Positions 26,338 to 35,590 of a DNA stretch of 64,000 nucleotides are shown here, one piece after another. Source of the stretch: Bin125 sp026705025 (GTDB taxonomy: Bacteria; Chloroflexota; Dehalococcoidia; Bin125); contig JAPPBN010000022.1 of the NCBI GenBank assembly GCA_026705025.1, positions 1 through 64,000 of the forward strand, read 5' to 3'. Numbering within the stretch: position 1 is the stretch's first letter; the number at the start of each line of letters is the position of its first letter. A model generated the notes under the pieces. That model saw only the letters and a list, made by a program, of their open reading frames with translations. It made no database searches and was not told where the DNA came from. A program made the position numbers and the translations under genes.

Positions 26338-26802
26338 GATTGCTACGTCAGTGGAGGACATTTGCTCACGACTGGCAACTGGATGGCGAATCGGTCGGCT
26401 GGCGAAGGGAGCGCGTCGTGAGTGAAGAGGGAGACTAGCGAAAGCCGATAGGAGGTAGTGGAAGCAGGAGAGCCGCACCGACGCGGCAATCGGGACCGTG
26501 GCGTGAGGATTTCTTGGCACTTCGGCTGTAACCGCACGACTTTCGAGATCTCTCGCAGGGCATCGCCCAGGGAGCGTTCGGCCGCGACTGCACCAACGTT
26601 CGCAGATGCCTGCCTGCGCGCCTTTCAACATAGGTCCTAGGGAAACGTCAACTCGAAGACTCTTGCTCTTGGGAAGAGTTGTGCAGAAAGAGTAACCCAC
26701 GGACCGGCATCGCCTGTCTCGATGCTCCTGAAGCCAGTCAATCCAACGGCGTTTGACACCCATCCAAGCCGTCGCGCCCAAGTGGAATCAGCCGACTCGC
26801 GC
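26338..26802. other. Gene-free stretch between convergent genes
   Basis: About 465 bases lie between two convergent 3' ends. No coding sequence or strong hairpin was recognised. One 11-base match to the attachment arm (AACGTTCGCAG near 26595) is probably chance. Confidence 0.4.
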
Positions 26803-29016
26803 CTACGTCAGTGCCTGAACGACTTCCCAAGCCCTATCAACGTCCAACCGACTCGATGCATAGTCCTTGCCCAGCAACTCGTCGCTCAAGTACCAGTGGT
26901 GCTTCTCTGTCCGTTTGTTTCGGATGTCAATGGCGAGCCCCTCAGGATCCGGCCTGCCGAGCGATGCAAGTTCCTTCGCTACCTCTTGCGCGAACTCGGC
27001 AGACGTATCAGCGAGGTAGATGGCAGGTCCATAGGGGATGAACTCGAGTCGCTTCGACAGAAACAGCAATCCCAGGGTGTTGAGTGCCCGGTCGCCCACC
27101 CATGGGAATATCCAGGTGTTGCGTCCTTGGGGCAACAGGAAGTGCCTATCGAGTTCCATTCTGCTGAAGGTCGAACGAGCCTCGGCGAGGAGTTCTCGTC
27201 CATTCGCATCGAGGAAGGAGGGCATACCGCTGTCCAAGTAGACCCGGCGCATCTCCTGTCGAACCCGATCGTGAATCAAGGCGCCACCATTGACGAACCA
27301 CGGAACCCGGCCACCCGCGGCGGGCGTCAACTCGGCCACTCGGCGTTCCTCGTCAACCGACATCACCTTCCACCGGCGTCCCGCGAATATGACAAATGAA
27401 TCGATGACCAGCGGATATGTCACCGGCAAGGTTCCGAGCGTGCGCGTTCCCGAGACGAGACGCCACTCGTCTGGCGAGCTAAACGCAGCGTAGAAGTCGT
27501 AGTGATTGACGAGGCGTTCACCGCCCAGATCGAGAACGATCGTCCCATCATGGGTCTGCGTGATAAGTTCATGACTGGCGAGATCACGAAGCAGCTGCGC
27601 AAACGTTGGCCGCTCGACTGAGGCAAAGGGACCGGTAGCGCACAGCGCGTGGAAGGCGTCGGCAGCACGGACTCCGCCATGCTGGGCGATCAATGAGAGC
27701 AATTGCTGCACGAGCGTAGACAGATGGAGGGCCATCTCGGGGGGAGGCTCGACCCAGCCCTGCACCAAGAGTCGGATCATCGCGACCGTCTGCACGAGCG
27801 AGACGCGCAGTTGACTAGGCAATGAAGAGTTCTCCTCGATTTCTGCTTCTTGGATGTAGATGCGGATGATGGATGGGGCGTCGGCCGTTCGCCCCGATCG
27901 CCCGAGGCGCTGCTTGAGCGACGCGACTGAGCTCGGCGGTCCGATCTGTGCGATCGAATCGACGCTGCCGATGTCGATGCCCATCTCAAGCGTTGTCGTC
28001 GCGACCACCGTCGTTGGTCGCGGTCCCCTGAGGCGGTCCTCCGCGTCCTCGCGGATGTCCCGGGAGAGTGAGCCGTGATGGGGAAAGAACTCGTTCGGCA
28101 GGTTTCCTTGGTCTGCGAGGCGCCTCAGTAGGTCGGCATAAAGTTCGACGTCGGAGCGACGATTTGCAAAGGCAAGGTTGGTCGTCCCTCGGAGCGTCCT
28201 GAAGAGATGCTGAGCGATGTCGATATCGTCGCTCGCGGCTAGCTCTTCCATCTCCTCGTCGGAGTTGTCGCTGGCTTGCCCCGCCTGGGCTGGCGCTTGG
28301 GGGCGTTCTCGAATGTAGCCCCGGACCTGCAGCTTGACTTCGCGGCCCTGCGCCGTAGATGTGATCTGCTTGACCTCAACACCGCGTCCTGGTCGCAGAA
28401 ACTCCGCAGCCAAGTCGGTGTCGCCCAAGGTGGCGGATAGCCCGATGCGAGCAACCGGCCTACCTGCCGCAAGCTCGAGGCGGTGCATCAGAGACTGGAG
28501 CTGACGTCCACGCTCAGTTCCGATAAAGGCGTGCAACTCGTCGACCACGATGAATCGCAGATGTTGAGCGAGCCCCGGCATCGCGGTGCCGCGGGTCACG
28601 AAGAGCGCCTCAAGCGACTCCGGAGTGATCAGCAGTGCGCCCCGTGGTCGCTCAACCAGTCGCCGCTTGACGTGAGCGGCGATATCACCGTGCCAAGGCG
28701 TCACGGGCCCGTCGATGACATCGAACAGGGCTTCCAGCCGAATCCGCTGATCGTTGATCAGCGCCTTGAGCGGGGCGATGTACAGGACCCCAAGTGCGTC
28801 TGTGGCGGTGTCCTCGAGAGCGCTGCAGATTGGCAGGAACGCCGCCTCCGTCTTCCCGGAGGCCGTTGCCGACGAAATCAGGACATCGTTGCCCTCCAGG
28901 ATCGGCCTGACGGCCTGCTCCTGAATGTCATGCAACGACGGCCAACGTTGCCGCCAGACCCAGCGTTGAACAGGCTCCGCCAGCAGGTCGAATGCCGCGG
29001 ATCTCGATTCGCTCAT
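26803..29016 (-). CDS. sngC: Lhr/BrxHI-like DEAD/DEAH helicase (Shango SngC-like)
   Basis: A 737-residue superfamily 2 helicase of the Lhr type: Walker A ATASGKTEA at 50-58, IAPLKALINDQ, TPESLEAL, DELHAFIG near 140, LSATLGD, then TTTLEMGIDIG and QRLGRSGRTAD in the second RecA domain, followed by a C-terminal region of about 300 residues. It is the last gene of a three-gene minus-strand operon with a TerB-domain protein and a BrxD-like ATPase. That trio is the composition of the Shango anti-phage system. The gap to the ATPase gene is 23 bases. BREX type 2 also uses BrxD plus BrxHI, but pglX, pglZ and other BREX genes are absent. Confidence 0.82.
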   Translation of the reverse strand: MSESRSAAFDLLAEPVQRWVWRQRWPSLHDIQEQAVRPILEGNDVLISSATASGKTEAAFLPICSALEDTATDALGVLYIAPLKALINDQRIRLEALFDVIDGPVTPWHGDIAAHVKRRLVERPRGALLITPESLEALFVTRGTAMPGLAQHLRFIVVDELHAFIGTERGRQLQSLMHRLELAAGRPVARIGLSATLGDTDLAAEFLRPGRGVEVKQITSTAQGREVKLQVRGYIRERPQAPAQAGQASDNSDEEMEELAASDDIDIAQHLFRTLRGTTNLAFANRRSDVELYADLLRRLADQGNLPNEFFPHHGSLSRDIREDAEDRLRGPRPTTVVATTTLEMGIDIGSVDSIAQIGPPSSVASLKQRLGRSGRTADAPSIIRIYIQEAEIEENSSLPSQLRVSLVQTVAMIRLLVQGWVEPPPEMALHLSTLVQQLLSLIAQHGGVRAADAFHALCATGPFASVERPTFAQLLRDLASHELITQTHDGTIVLDLGGERLVNHYDFYAAFSSPDEWRLVSGTRTLGTLPVTYPLVIDSFVIFAGRRWKVMSVDEERRVAELTPAAGGRVPWFVNGGALIHDRVRQEMRRVYLDSGMPSFLDANGRELLAEARSTFSRMELDRHFLLPQGRNTWIFPWVGDRALNTLGLLFLSKRLEFIPYGPAIYLADTSAEFAQEVAKELASLGRPDPEGLAIDIRNKRTEKHHWYLSDELLGKDYASSRLDVDRAWEVVQALT

Positions 29017-29039
29017 GAACGCTCTTGCCTGACAGCTCC

Positions 29040-30362
29040 CTATAGGCGCAGGGTGACGAGCTCGTCATCGGCTGGGTCGACCGGAGGTGGTATCGGCTCG
29101 CCCGTCACTGCTGAGTCGGAATCTGGCCCGATGCTGACCGCCGCTACCAACTCGCTCCATGATGTCGAAGGATTCTGCTCTAAGACTCTGAGCAACTGGA
29201 CGAAAGCGCGAATCGAGTTTCGGGGCGTCTGGAAGTAGGCCTCGCCAACGTTCTGTGAGCAGTGCTCCATGAAGGCATGCAGCGCCTCATCGGGCAGCGC
29301 GTATTCATGCTCGTCCCCTCCGGCGTGGACGTGTCGGAGCTTGGTCAGAACGACGAACAGCTCTTCAGGACTGAGGTTTGCCAGACGCAAGACTGGACCC
29401 GAAAAGTCACGAACTCCGGCCGACGCAAACATGTTTTCGCTTAGTCGACTCTGGAGCGCTTCATAGCTGTACAAGCCCCGGCGTGTATCCGTCAGAAACT
29501 CGGGAGTGCCGGCCATGAGGAAACCAAGATTCGCCACGGAGCCCTGGAGGCAATCGTTCAGAATCCTGAGGATCTGCTCATAGTTGCTATTCCGCGCCCG
29601 AGTGTTCGCCAGCTTGTAGAGATTCACCATCTCATCGAAGGCGACGATCAAGCCGCCGTAGCCGGCCAGGCGCACGAACCGGGCCAGCAACTTGAGCATG
29701 TCGTAGATGTTGCCGTCGTCGATGATCGTTCTGACGCCAAGATCTCGGCGAGCGTCTGTTTTGGTCGAATACTCGCCGCGCAGCCAGCGAACGGCCGAGT
29801 TCTGCAGATCGGCGTTGCCCTCGTCGTGCCCGCGCCAATAGGCCGCGACAACGTCGGCGAAATCGTAGCCGCCAACCAGCTCAGATAGCTCCAGCAGGTG
29901 CTCACGGATGACGGACTCGGTCTCCTCACCCGACTCGCGTGCCGTCTTGTGCGCCTCACCGATGAACCGCTCGACGACCGACTGCAATCCCCCGCCGTCG
30001 GGATGCGATCGCGTACTAAGGTTCCTCGCCAACTCGGTGTACAGACTCCTGCCCTGTCCGCCAGTCGCGAAGATTCGGCGATCAGGCGTGAGGTCGCCGT
30101 GCATAGTGACCATCTGCTTCTCCAGCGCGGTGGAACGGATCAGGTGCAGAAAGAAGCTCTTGCCGCTGCCGTACTCACCAATCACGAAGCGAATAGCGGA
30201 CCCGCCGTCCACGACGCGCTCCAGGTCCCGCAGCAGGGCCGAGACCTCCTGCGCGCGCCCAACCTGCACATGCTGGAGGCCTCGACGCGGCACCACTCCG
30301 GCGGCAAGCGACTGCAGGATCGCATCTCGGTCCCTCTGCCGAATCCTCGAGCTAGCTGTCAT
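29040..30362 (-). CDS. sngB: BrxD-like P-loop ATPase (Shango SngB-like)
   Basis: A 440-residue AAA-type ATPase of the BrxD (DUF2791) family. Walker A is IGEYGSGKSFF at 61-71, and the Walker B strand is GLIVAFDEMVNLYK near 235. NLGFLMAGTPEF is the sensor strand, and LSPEELFVVLTKL lies in the helical lid. Family members are thought to load or regulate a partner helicase on DNA. The gene overlaps the upstream TerB gene by 11 bases and is followed 23 bases later by the Lhr-like helicase, giving the Shango order TerB-ATPase-helicase. Confidence 0.82.
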   Translation of the reverse strand: MTASSRIRQRDRDAILQSLAAGVVPRRGLQHVQVGRAQEVSALLRDLERVVDGGSAIRFVIGEYGSGKSFFLHLIRSTALEKQMVTMHGDLTPDRRIFATGGQGRSLYTELARNLSTRSHPDGGGLQSVVERFIGEAHKTARESGEETESVIREHLLELSELVGGYDFADVVAAYWRGHDEGNADLQNSAVRWLRGEYSTKTDARRDLGVRTIIDDGNIYDMLKLLARFVRLAGYGGLIVAFDEMVNLYKLANTRARNSNYEQILRILNDCLQGSVANLGFLMAGTPEFLTDTRRGLYSYEALQSRLSENMFASAGVRDFSGPVLRLANLSPEELFVVLTKLRHVHAGGDEHEYALPDEALHAFMEHCSQNVGEAYFQTPRNSIRAFVQLLRVLEQNPSTSWSELVAAVSIGPDSDSAVTGEPIPPPVDPADDELVTLRL

Positions 30363-32886
30363 TGAGCAACTCCTTCAGGGCGTACTCATTCATTTCCAGC
30401 GGGTCGTGTCCTTCGATCAGTGGATCGTCGCAAAGCGCGAATGCAGCCTCATTGATGGCCTCTATCGCGCCCGCAGGCATGAGTCCGAGTTTGGTCGATG
30501 CTTCCTCAACCTCGCTCCGTGGCCAGTTCGGTCGCGAGGCCAGGAAGCGAACGAGTTCTGCATGGGCAGGATCAAGCAGCCCGCCGGCGATCTCCGCTGT
30601 GGTCGGCACTAGGTCCTCCACGTCAGCATCGTCTTCGTCTTCCTCCGCTGGTTCCTGTTCCGCTGGGCCTTCGAAGATGTTTGTCAGTATCCGGGCCACT
30701 TCGCGAGTGTCATTCATGATCACCATGATCTTCTCTTGATCAAGTTCGACGATTTCAGGGTCACGATCTTGCGCGGGCGGGGGCGGAATCCTGTGGCCCG
30801 TGGGCTCATCCGGCCGCAGCACTGTCACGGGTTGGGTTGGCGGCGTCGAAGCCAGATCGTGAATGTCTCGATGAAGTTGGTCGTCTTCGAGCCCGAGGAG
30901 TCTGTAGACGCGATTCAGCACCTTGACCTCATCGGAGCTCACGACGCCGTCGGCACCCGCGATTGTGATAGCGAAACGGGCAACTTGGCTCCGTTCCGAT
31001 GCAGAGAGGGCGGCCATGCGGGACTTCATGCGAGCCAGCGTGGGAGGCTCCACGAGAAGCCATTGCAGGTAGGCACGCAGCCTAGTCCGATCGGCCGAAG
31101 ACAAGTGCAGCGACTCCTCCAGATGAGCTTCCAGCAGCTTCTCTTCTTCGGCGCTAATGGTCCCGTCGGCAGCGCTCACTGCAGCACCTAGCTGGAGCAG
31201 CACTGTCGCTGCCTGATAGCGCTCGCTCGGTTCAACGTCCTCCGCATCGAGCCGGAACACCGCCGCATGCTGGTGCTTCGTAGGATTGACATTCGAGTAG
31301 CGAATGTCAGGGGTGATCCCGATGCCTTGGCTTTCGAGCAGTTGGGCGAAGGAGGTTGCTTCCTTGGCGGTGAACGTTCCTGCTCGCTGGCTTGGAAAGC
31401 CCGTTATGAGGTTTTCGACCGACACAGTTGCGACTTCGCCTTGGCTCAACGCCGTCTGAACTCGCCCCCTAAGCTCGTCAAGATCCTCAGTTTGACGCTT
31501 GCTTGCGAGCTCTTTCGGCAACAGGGCGATCGCTCCAAGACTGTCTCGCTCTTTGTGCTTGCCAACCCATCGACTGAAGGAATCGAGCTCCTCAGTCGCC
31601 ACTTCGGCAAGCTCCTGCAACTGCCGCACAGGCCGTTTCAGTCGACTGACATCCGGGACATCTTCAGCCCGAATTGTCACCTGAGAGCCAAAGCTCGCGC
31701 TGGCGGGTCGATATGCGTGGGACAGGGTGGTCTTGTTTCGGCGAATGGCAATTCCGGCGCCGTGGCGCTGTTGATATCGGAGTTGGAAGAGTTCATCAAA
31801 CTCCGCTTCGCACCGTACGGCGGGTGTTCTCAAGGAGGTCTCCGGGTGCAGGCGCAGCCAGGAGAGTGCCCAAGGCGCCGATACTGGGTCCCCCGACGCC
31901 ACGAGTGATCCCAGTCCGAGCTTCAACTCAAGTGGTAACTCCCAGCTTCTGCGCTCCCGTGGGGGCTCCAAGTGTGCGAAATCGAGATCAGACCGCAGGC
32001 AGTTGACGACTGAGAGGAACTCGCCTGCGTAACCCTTGAATGAGTTGTTCTCTCCGTATAGGGCAAGAAGCCGCTCGACCTCCGAGATTAGTTCTCGACT
32101 CTCGTCGCCGCCTAGGTCCGTGCGATCAAGGTCGAAGAGGACCCGCCGTTCAATCCCATAGAAGAACAGAAAGACATAGCCGATGTACGCACCAGCAGGC
32201 CGACCCGCCGCCAGCCAGTCCAGATATGCGGCGCGGGAGTTGTAGGGAATATTGCTGTAGGACGGCCAATATCCCATGTATTGGCCTTCGATGTCTGGAT
32301 GACGGTCTGCGACCGGGAGTGTGGGATCAATCAGGGCCGGTTCAATATCCACGTATCGTGAGATGCCGCGCAGGCCGGAGCCGACGTAGACCATGCCGTC
32401 GGTGATCTGGCGTCCTTGGACCGCGACTGCCTCACCTGGCGGGACCCATTCTCCGCCCCTGTTCTCGACTTGGTCACCTGGTTGCTCCTTCTTGCGGGAA
32501 CGAGATCGGCGACCTGTAGTGACGGTCGGACCCGGACGTGGCGCGCTCGCTAACACCGGCGAAATGTCGCCTCCCTCGCGCACCTCGCGCGCAACTGAGT
32601 TTGCTTCGACCGAGTCTCGCGCCGCCGACTCAGCTTCTGCCACCTCCTCTGGCCGCCTAGACAGGCGTCGGCGGCGTCGGCGGCGTCGGCGCAAGAAAGT
32701 GAACAGGATCGCGACCGCCAGGGCGACAAGAATCCACCACCATCTCGAAGAAGTTCCATCGGAATTTGGTTCACCGGGAAATGCAGCGATCAGGATCAGT
32801 GACAAGACTGTCCAAACCCCGATCCCAATCAACAGATCCACGAGAAGTCGCGCGACTCCGCGAGAGAGGTCGGCTAAGTGTCGCAT
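30352..32886 (-). CDS. sngA: TerB-N/TerB/TerB-C membrane-anchored protein (Shango SngA-like)
   Basis: An 844-residue protein. Two hydrophobic helices (about 12-36 and 47-66) are followed by an Arg-rich stop (FLRRRRRRRRR), anchoring it to the membrane with the rest in the cytosol. A TerB-N domain follows (MVYVGSGLRG, MGYWPSYSNIPYNSR, YVFLFFYGIERR, about 170-400). The central TerB domain (about 560-680) has AAVSAADGTISAEEEKLLEA, with the acidic metal-binding pattern repeated in AGADGVVSSDEVKVL. The TerB-C end is at about 770-844. TerB modules sense metals or stress at the membrane. It heads the operon with the BrxD-like ATPase and Lhr-like helicase. Confidence 0.82.
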   Translation of the reverse strand: MRHLADLSRGVARLLVDLLIGIGVWTVLSLILIAAFPGEPNSDGTSSRWWWILVALAVAILFTFLRRRRRRRRRLSRRPEEVAEAESAARDSVEANSVAREVREGGDISPVLASAPRPGPTVTTGRRSRSRKKEQPGDQVENRGGEWVPPGEAVAVQGRQITDGMVYVGSGLRGISRYVDIEPALIDPTLPVADRHPDIEGQYMGYWPSYSNIPYNSRAAYLDWLAAGRPAGAYIGYVFLFFYGIERRVLFDLDRTDLGGDESRELISEVERLLALYGENNSFKGYAGEFLSVVNCLRSDLDFAHLEPPRERRSWELPLELKLGLGSLVASGDPVSAPWALSWLRLHPETSLRTPAVRCEAEFDELFQLRYQQRHGAGIAIRRNKTTLSHAYRPASASFGSQVTIRAEDVPDVSRLKRPVRQLQELAEVATEELDSFSRWVGKHKERDSLGAIALLPKELASKRQTEDLDELRGRVQTALSQGEVATVSVENLITGFPSQRAGTFTAKEATSFAQLLESQGIGITPDIRYSNVNPTKHQHAAVFRLDAEDVEPSERYQAATVLLQLGAAVSAADGTISAEEEKLLEAHLEESLHLSSADRTRLRAYLQWLLVEPPTLARMKSRMAALSASERSQVARFAITIAGADGVVSSDEVKVLNRVYRLLGLEDDQLHRDIHDLASTPPTQPVTVLRPDEPTGHRIPPPPAQDRDPEIVELDQEKIMVIMNDTREVARILTNIFEGPAEQEPAEEDEDDADVEDLVPTTAEIAGGLLDPAHAELVRFLASRPNWPRSEVEEASTKLGLMPAGAIEAINEAAFALCDDPLIEGHDPLEMNEYALKELLNDS

Positions 32887-33196
32887 AGAAATCCCCTATT
32901 GGACTCACTGGACTGCCATAGTGAATGTTAGAAACGCATCTGCCTAAGCGAAACGGAGAGCCTGCCCTAGCGCCAAAGGCGAGCGGAGAACGGGCTCATG
33001 CCGCAACTGCAGATGCGGGCAACTTGCTCGTCGGAACCGAGAATCGTCGGTGCTGCGAGAGTCTGCGCAGATTTCTGCTGGCTACCCGTAAGTGAGGCTC
33101 AACCGGCCCATGGTGCGGCCAAGCTAGGGCGGTTTGCGATGGAGAACGCGGCAGCAATCGGCGCCGAGGGGCTAAAGCGCCACCTCCCACACGAAC

Positions 33197-33246
33197 GTTC
33201 GCAGTACAGTCCCTCTTGGCCTACCAAACGGCACTGTACTGCGAAC
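33197..33246. repeat. Inverted repeat centred on the right attachment core
   Basis: GTTCGCAGTACAGT (33197-33210) and its exact reverse complement ACTGTACTGCGAAC (33233-33246) flank a 22-base spacer that contains CTTGGCCTACCAAACG. Size and symmetry suit a serine-integrase attachment site, in which two integrase monomers bind inverted half-sites around a central crossover dinucleotide. The left copy at 2038 lacks the left arm. Confidence 0.65.
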
Positions 33247-33253
33247 TCCTTCG
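33217..33253 (+). repeat. Right copy of 37-bp direct repeat (putative attR)
   Basis: This matches 2038-2074 at 36 of 37 positions in the same orientation and is 31.2 kb away. DNA between the copies is dominated by defence and mobile-element genes, while DNA to the right is housekeeping. This makes it the likely right end of the integrated element. Confidence 0.72.
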
Positions 33254-33402
33254 GACTGTTCAACCCTGGCGGCGCCTGCGCTGGTCAGGGGCTAGTTCCC
33301 TGGTGGCGGGGACGAGTGGGGCGCACCAGCGCTTGGCCGACCGCGACTCGCTTCAACTCAGACCGGCTGGAATGACAGTCTGATCCAACAGATCTCCGCC
33401 GG

Positions 33403-34089
33403 CTATTCCGATTCCGTCGCGGAATTCGCCGCGTCCGAATGCCCCTCACGCTGAGTTCGAGGCTCTACGGCATCGAGCCGGCGGCGAACGATCATACTTC
33501 TGATTAGCACCAATCCCGCCATCATCGTCACTCCCGCGACCAGTTCGATCTCGCTGCCAGGTGATACGAGCGGTTCGATATCGAACGCGAGACCCAGGCC
33601 CAGCATGAGCAGATATCCGGTGCAGATGCCCCAGGCAGATCGAAGCCGGTGGTGACGCAACAGGAGCACTGTACCGACGCCAACGACTGCCGCCAACGCG
33701 GTCAGGACCGGGACCAGCGCCAGACTCACTCCGATGAGAGGCGTCATCCCGTCGCCGCCCTTGAAAGACGAGAACACCGACGCCCAGTGTCCGATGATGG
33801 CGGCCGCGCCGGCGGCCAGGGTCAACGGAGCATCAACCCCCAGCGCCCAGGCCACGGCTACAGCCGCAGTGCCCTTGCCGACGTCGCCGGCGAAGACGAC
33901 CAGTCCGCTGCGTCGACCGACGTTCCAAAAGACGTTGGCCGTTCCGCCTAGCGTGGTGCCTGTGCGGTAGATGTCGACTCCCTCAACGCGGCGGCTGACC
34001 AGTTGGGCAAATGGCAGAGCGCCCAGCAGATAGCCGATCACGCAGGAAGCGATCAGCTGCACAATGTCCATCGGTCCGTCAAGCATGCC
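33403..34089 (-). CDS. PlsY-like glycerol-3-phosphate acyltransferase
   Basis: A 228-residue multi-pass membrane protein of the PlsY/YgiH family. PlsY moves an acyl group from acyl-phosphate to glycerol-3-phosphate, the first step of phospholipid synthesis. Visible signatures are the N-terminal LLGALPFAQL helix, GTTLGGTANVFWNVGR (relaxed form of the GSGNxGATN loop), GDVGKGTAAV and SSFKGGDGM (the KGG loop). The first loop differs from the strict motif, so this may be one of the divergent PlsY-like paralogues. ATG at 34089 has AGGAAGAG upstream. The C-terminal tail is polar. It is the first chromosomal gene right of the element. Confidence 0.75.
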   Translation of the reverse strand, partial: GMLDGPMDIVQLIASCVIGYLLGALPFAQLVSRRVEGVDIYRTGTTLGGTANVFWNVGRRSGLVVFAGDVGKGTAAVAVAWALGVDAPLTLAAGAAAIIGHWASVFSSFKGGDGMTPLIGVSLALVPVLTALAAVVGVGTVLLLRHHRLRSAWGICTGYLLMLGLGLAFDIEPLVSPGSEIELVAGVTMMAGLVLIRSMIVRRRLDAVEPRTQREGHSDAANSATESE

Positions 34090-34168
34090 GCTCTTCCTGT
34101 TCCGCCGAAACGATGCAGCAGCGCGGCGGCACGGGTCGAGGCTATACAACGCCAAACGAGTTCGAGCG

Positions 34169-35590
34169 CTATTGCGGTTCTGAACCGGTGATTGGCAGCT
34201 GGATGGTGACGGTCGCGCCCTGACCGAGTCCGTTGCTTGATGCGCTCACCCTGCCCCCGTGCGCTTCGACGATGGCGCGCGTGATCGCGAGCCCCAGGCC
34301 GGTGCCGGGGGCGCCACGATTTTGAGCTGGTTCGGCGCGATAGAAGCGGTCGAATATGTGCGGCAGGTCCGAAGGGTCGATGCCGTTCCCGTCATCGGCG
34401 ATTGAGATGTACAGCACCCCATCGTCTTGGCGGCGGGCGCTGAGCCCGACATTGCCGCCGGGTCCAACACTGTTGAACGCGTTGCCAAGCACGTTCCCCA
34501 GAGCCTGGCTCATCCGGCTGCGGTCGAGTTGGGCGTTGGGGAGGTCGACCGCAATCTGCGGAGACAGCAGAATCTGTTGGGCCTGCGCTTGCGGCTGCCA
34601 GCGTTCCAGCTCCGCCGTCAGCAGATCCTCGACCGACATCGTTTCGAGGTTGAGCCGCAGCTCGCCATGGTCCGTTTCAGCCAACCAGTCGAGATCGGTG
34701 ACCAGACCGCGCAGCCGCTCGACCTCGTGAATGATGTGGTCGGACGCGGCCTCGGGGGACTGCAGTCGATCGCGCAGCCCGGCCGCCTCGAGTTGGATCA
34801 CACTGAGCGGCGTATTCAGCTCGTGCGACACGTCATTGACCAACTGGCGGCGGAGTTCGCGCTGTGTCTCCAGTGTCGAACTCATCTGATTGAACGCCTC
34901 ACTCATCTGGCCCAGCTCATCAGACGTTGTGACCTCCAGTCTGGTCGTATCGCCCTGGGCAACGGCCTGAGTGGCTTCGGTCAATGCCTGGACGGGGGCC
35001 GTGATTCGCCGGGACAACCAGACGGCGAGCAGGAACGCAAAGCCGACCGTGATCAAGCCGCCAACCAGGATGATGTAGATCAGCGTGCTCAGAAACCCAT
35101 GCGACTCGCTCGACAGGAGCTCGTGGTTCACATCGACGTAGACGTGGCCCACGGCCTGGCCGGTAGTCTGCACGACCACCGGCTCACGGTGTCCGTCCAG
35201 GCTCGAAGCACGGCTGCCCGGGGCTACCTGGTCAAAATTGTCCAGGACCACGCTCCCGTCGGCGTCAACGATGACGATTCGAATCGGGTCCTGGTGGAAG
35301 AGCTCGACGTGGTTCTCCTCACCGGTCTCTGACTGTTCTTCCTGACCGATCCCTGTGTAGGCGAAGCCGGCCTCGGCCAGCACGGCTCCAGAGTGTTGCC
35401 AGCCACCGGCATCCTCGTAGGCGCGGCCCAGCCTCTGGGCCAATCTGCCCGCTTCGTCGTTGCCGATCTGATCGACGAACACATTCAGCCGAGACTCGCT
35501 CGCGAAGTAGGCGAGCAGGGAACTGACCAGAACGGTGAGGATAACCACGAGGATGGTGGCGGCCATGATCCGCTTGCGCAGCGACATCAT
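34169..35590 (-). CDS. Two-component sensor histidine kinase
   Basis: A 473-residue membrane sensor kinase. TM1 lies at about 8-30, an extracellular sensor of about 135 residues follows, and TM2 at about 165-190 leads into a HAMP linker (LSRRITAPVQALTEATQAV). The HisKA box is NDVSHELNTPLS, and the ATP-binding HATPase has GNAFNSV, ADDGNGID and GTGLGLAITRAI. The ATG overlaps the response regulator stop by 4 bases, so the regulator is translated first. The extracellular domain carries no motif I know. The lipoprotein gene upstream in the same orientation may be a target or input. Confidence 0.9.
   Translation of the reverse strand: MMSLRKRIMAATILVVILTVLVSSLLAYFASESRLNVFVDQIGNDEAGRLAQRLGRAYEDAGGWQHSGAVLAEAGFAYTGIGQEEQSETGEENHVELFHQDPIRIVIVDADGSVVLDNFDQVAPGSRASSLDGHREPVVVQTTGQAVGHVYVDVNHELLSSESHGFLSTLIYIILVGGLITVGFAFLLAVWLSRRITAPVQALTEATQAVAQGDTTRLEVTTSDELGQMSEAFNQMSSTLETQRELRRQLVNDVSHELNTPLSVIQLEAAGLRDRLQSPEAASDHIIHEVERLRGLVTDLDWLAETDHGELRLNLETMSVEDLLTAELERWQPQAQAQQILLSPQIAVDLPNAQLDRSRMSQALGNVLGNAFNSVGPGGNVGLSARRQDDGVLYISIADDGNGIDPSDLPHIFDRFYRAEPAQNRGAPGTGLGLAITRAIVEAHGGRVSASSNGLGQGATVTIQLPITGSEPQ

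Larger units (their letters stand above)
32887..33402. other. Gene-free stretch carrying the right element boundary
   Basis: This stretch contains the promoter region of the Shango operon at its left, the inverted repeat and 37-bp repeat (33197-33253), and then chromosomal sequence leading to the 3' end of the PlsY-like gene. No coding sequence was recognised. Confidence 0.5.

Noticed and set aside
26592..26607. Another short match to the attachment arm (AACGTTCGCAG)
   Set aside because: Only about 14 of 16 bases match and neither the flank nor the core follows, so chance is likely in a GC-rich sequence.
26803..30362. Partial BREX type 2 system (BrxD plus BrxHI)
   Set aside because: pglX, pglZ, pglW and brxB/C are missing and a TerB-domain protein heads the operon, which suits Shango better.
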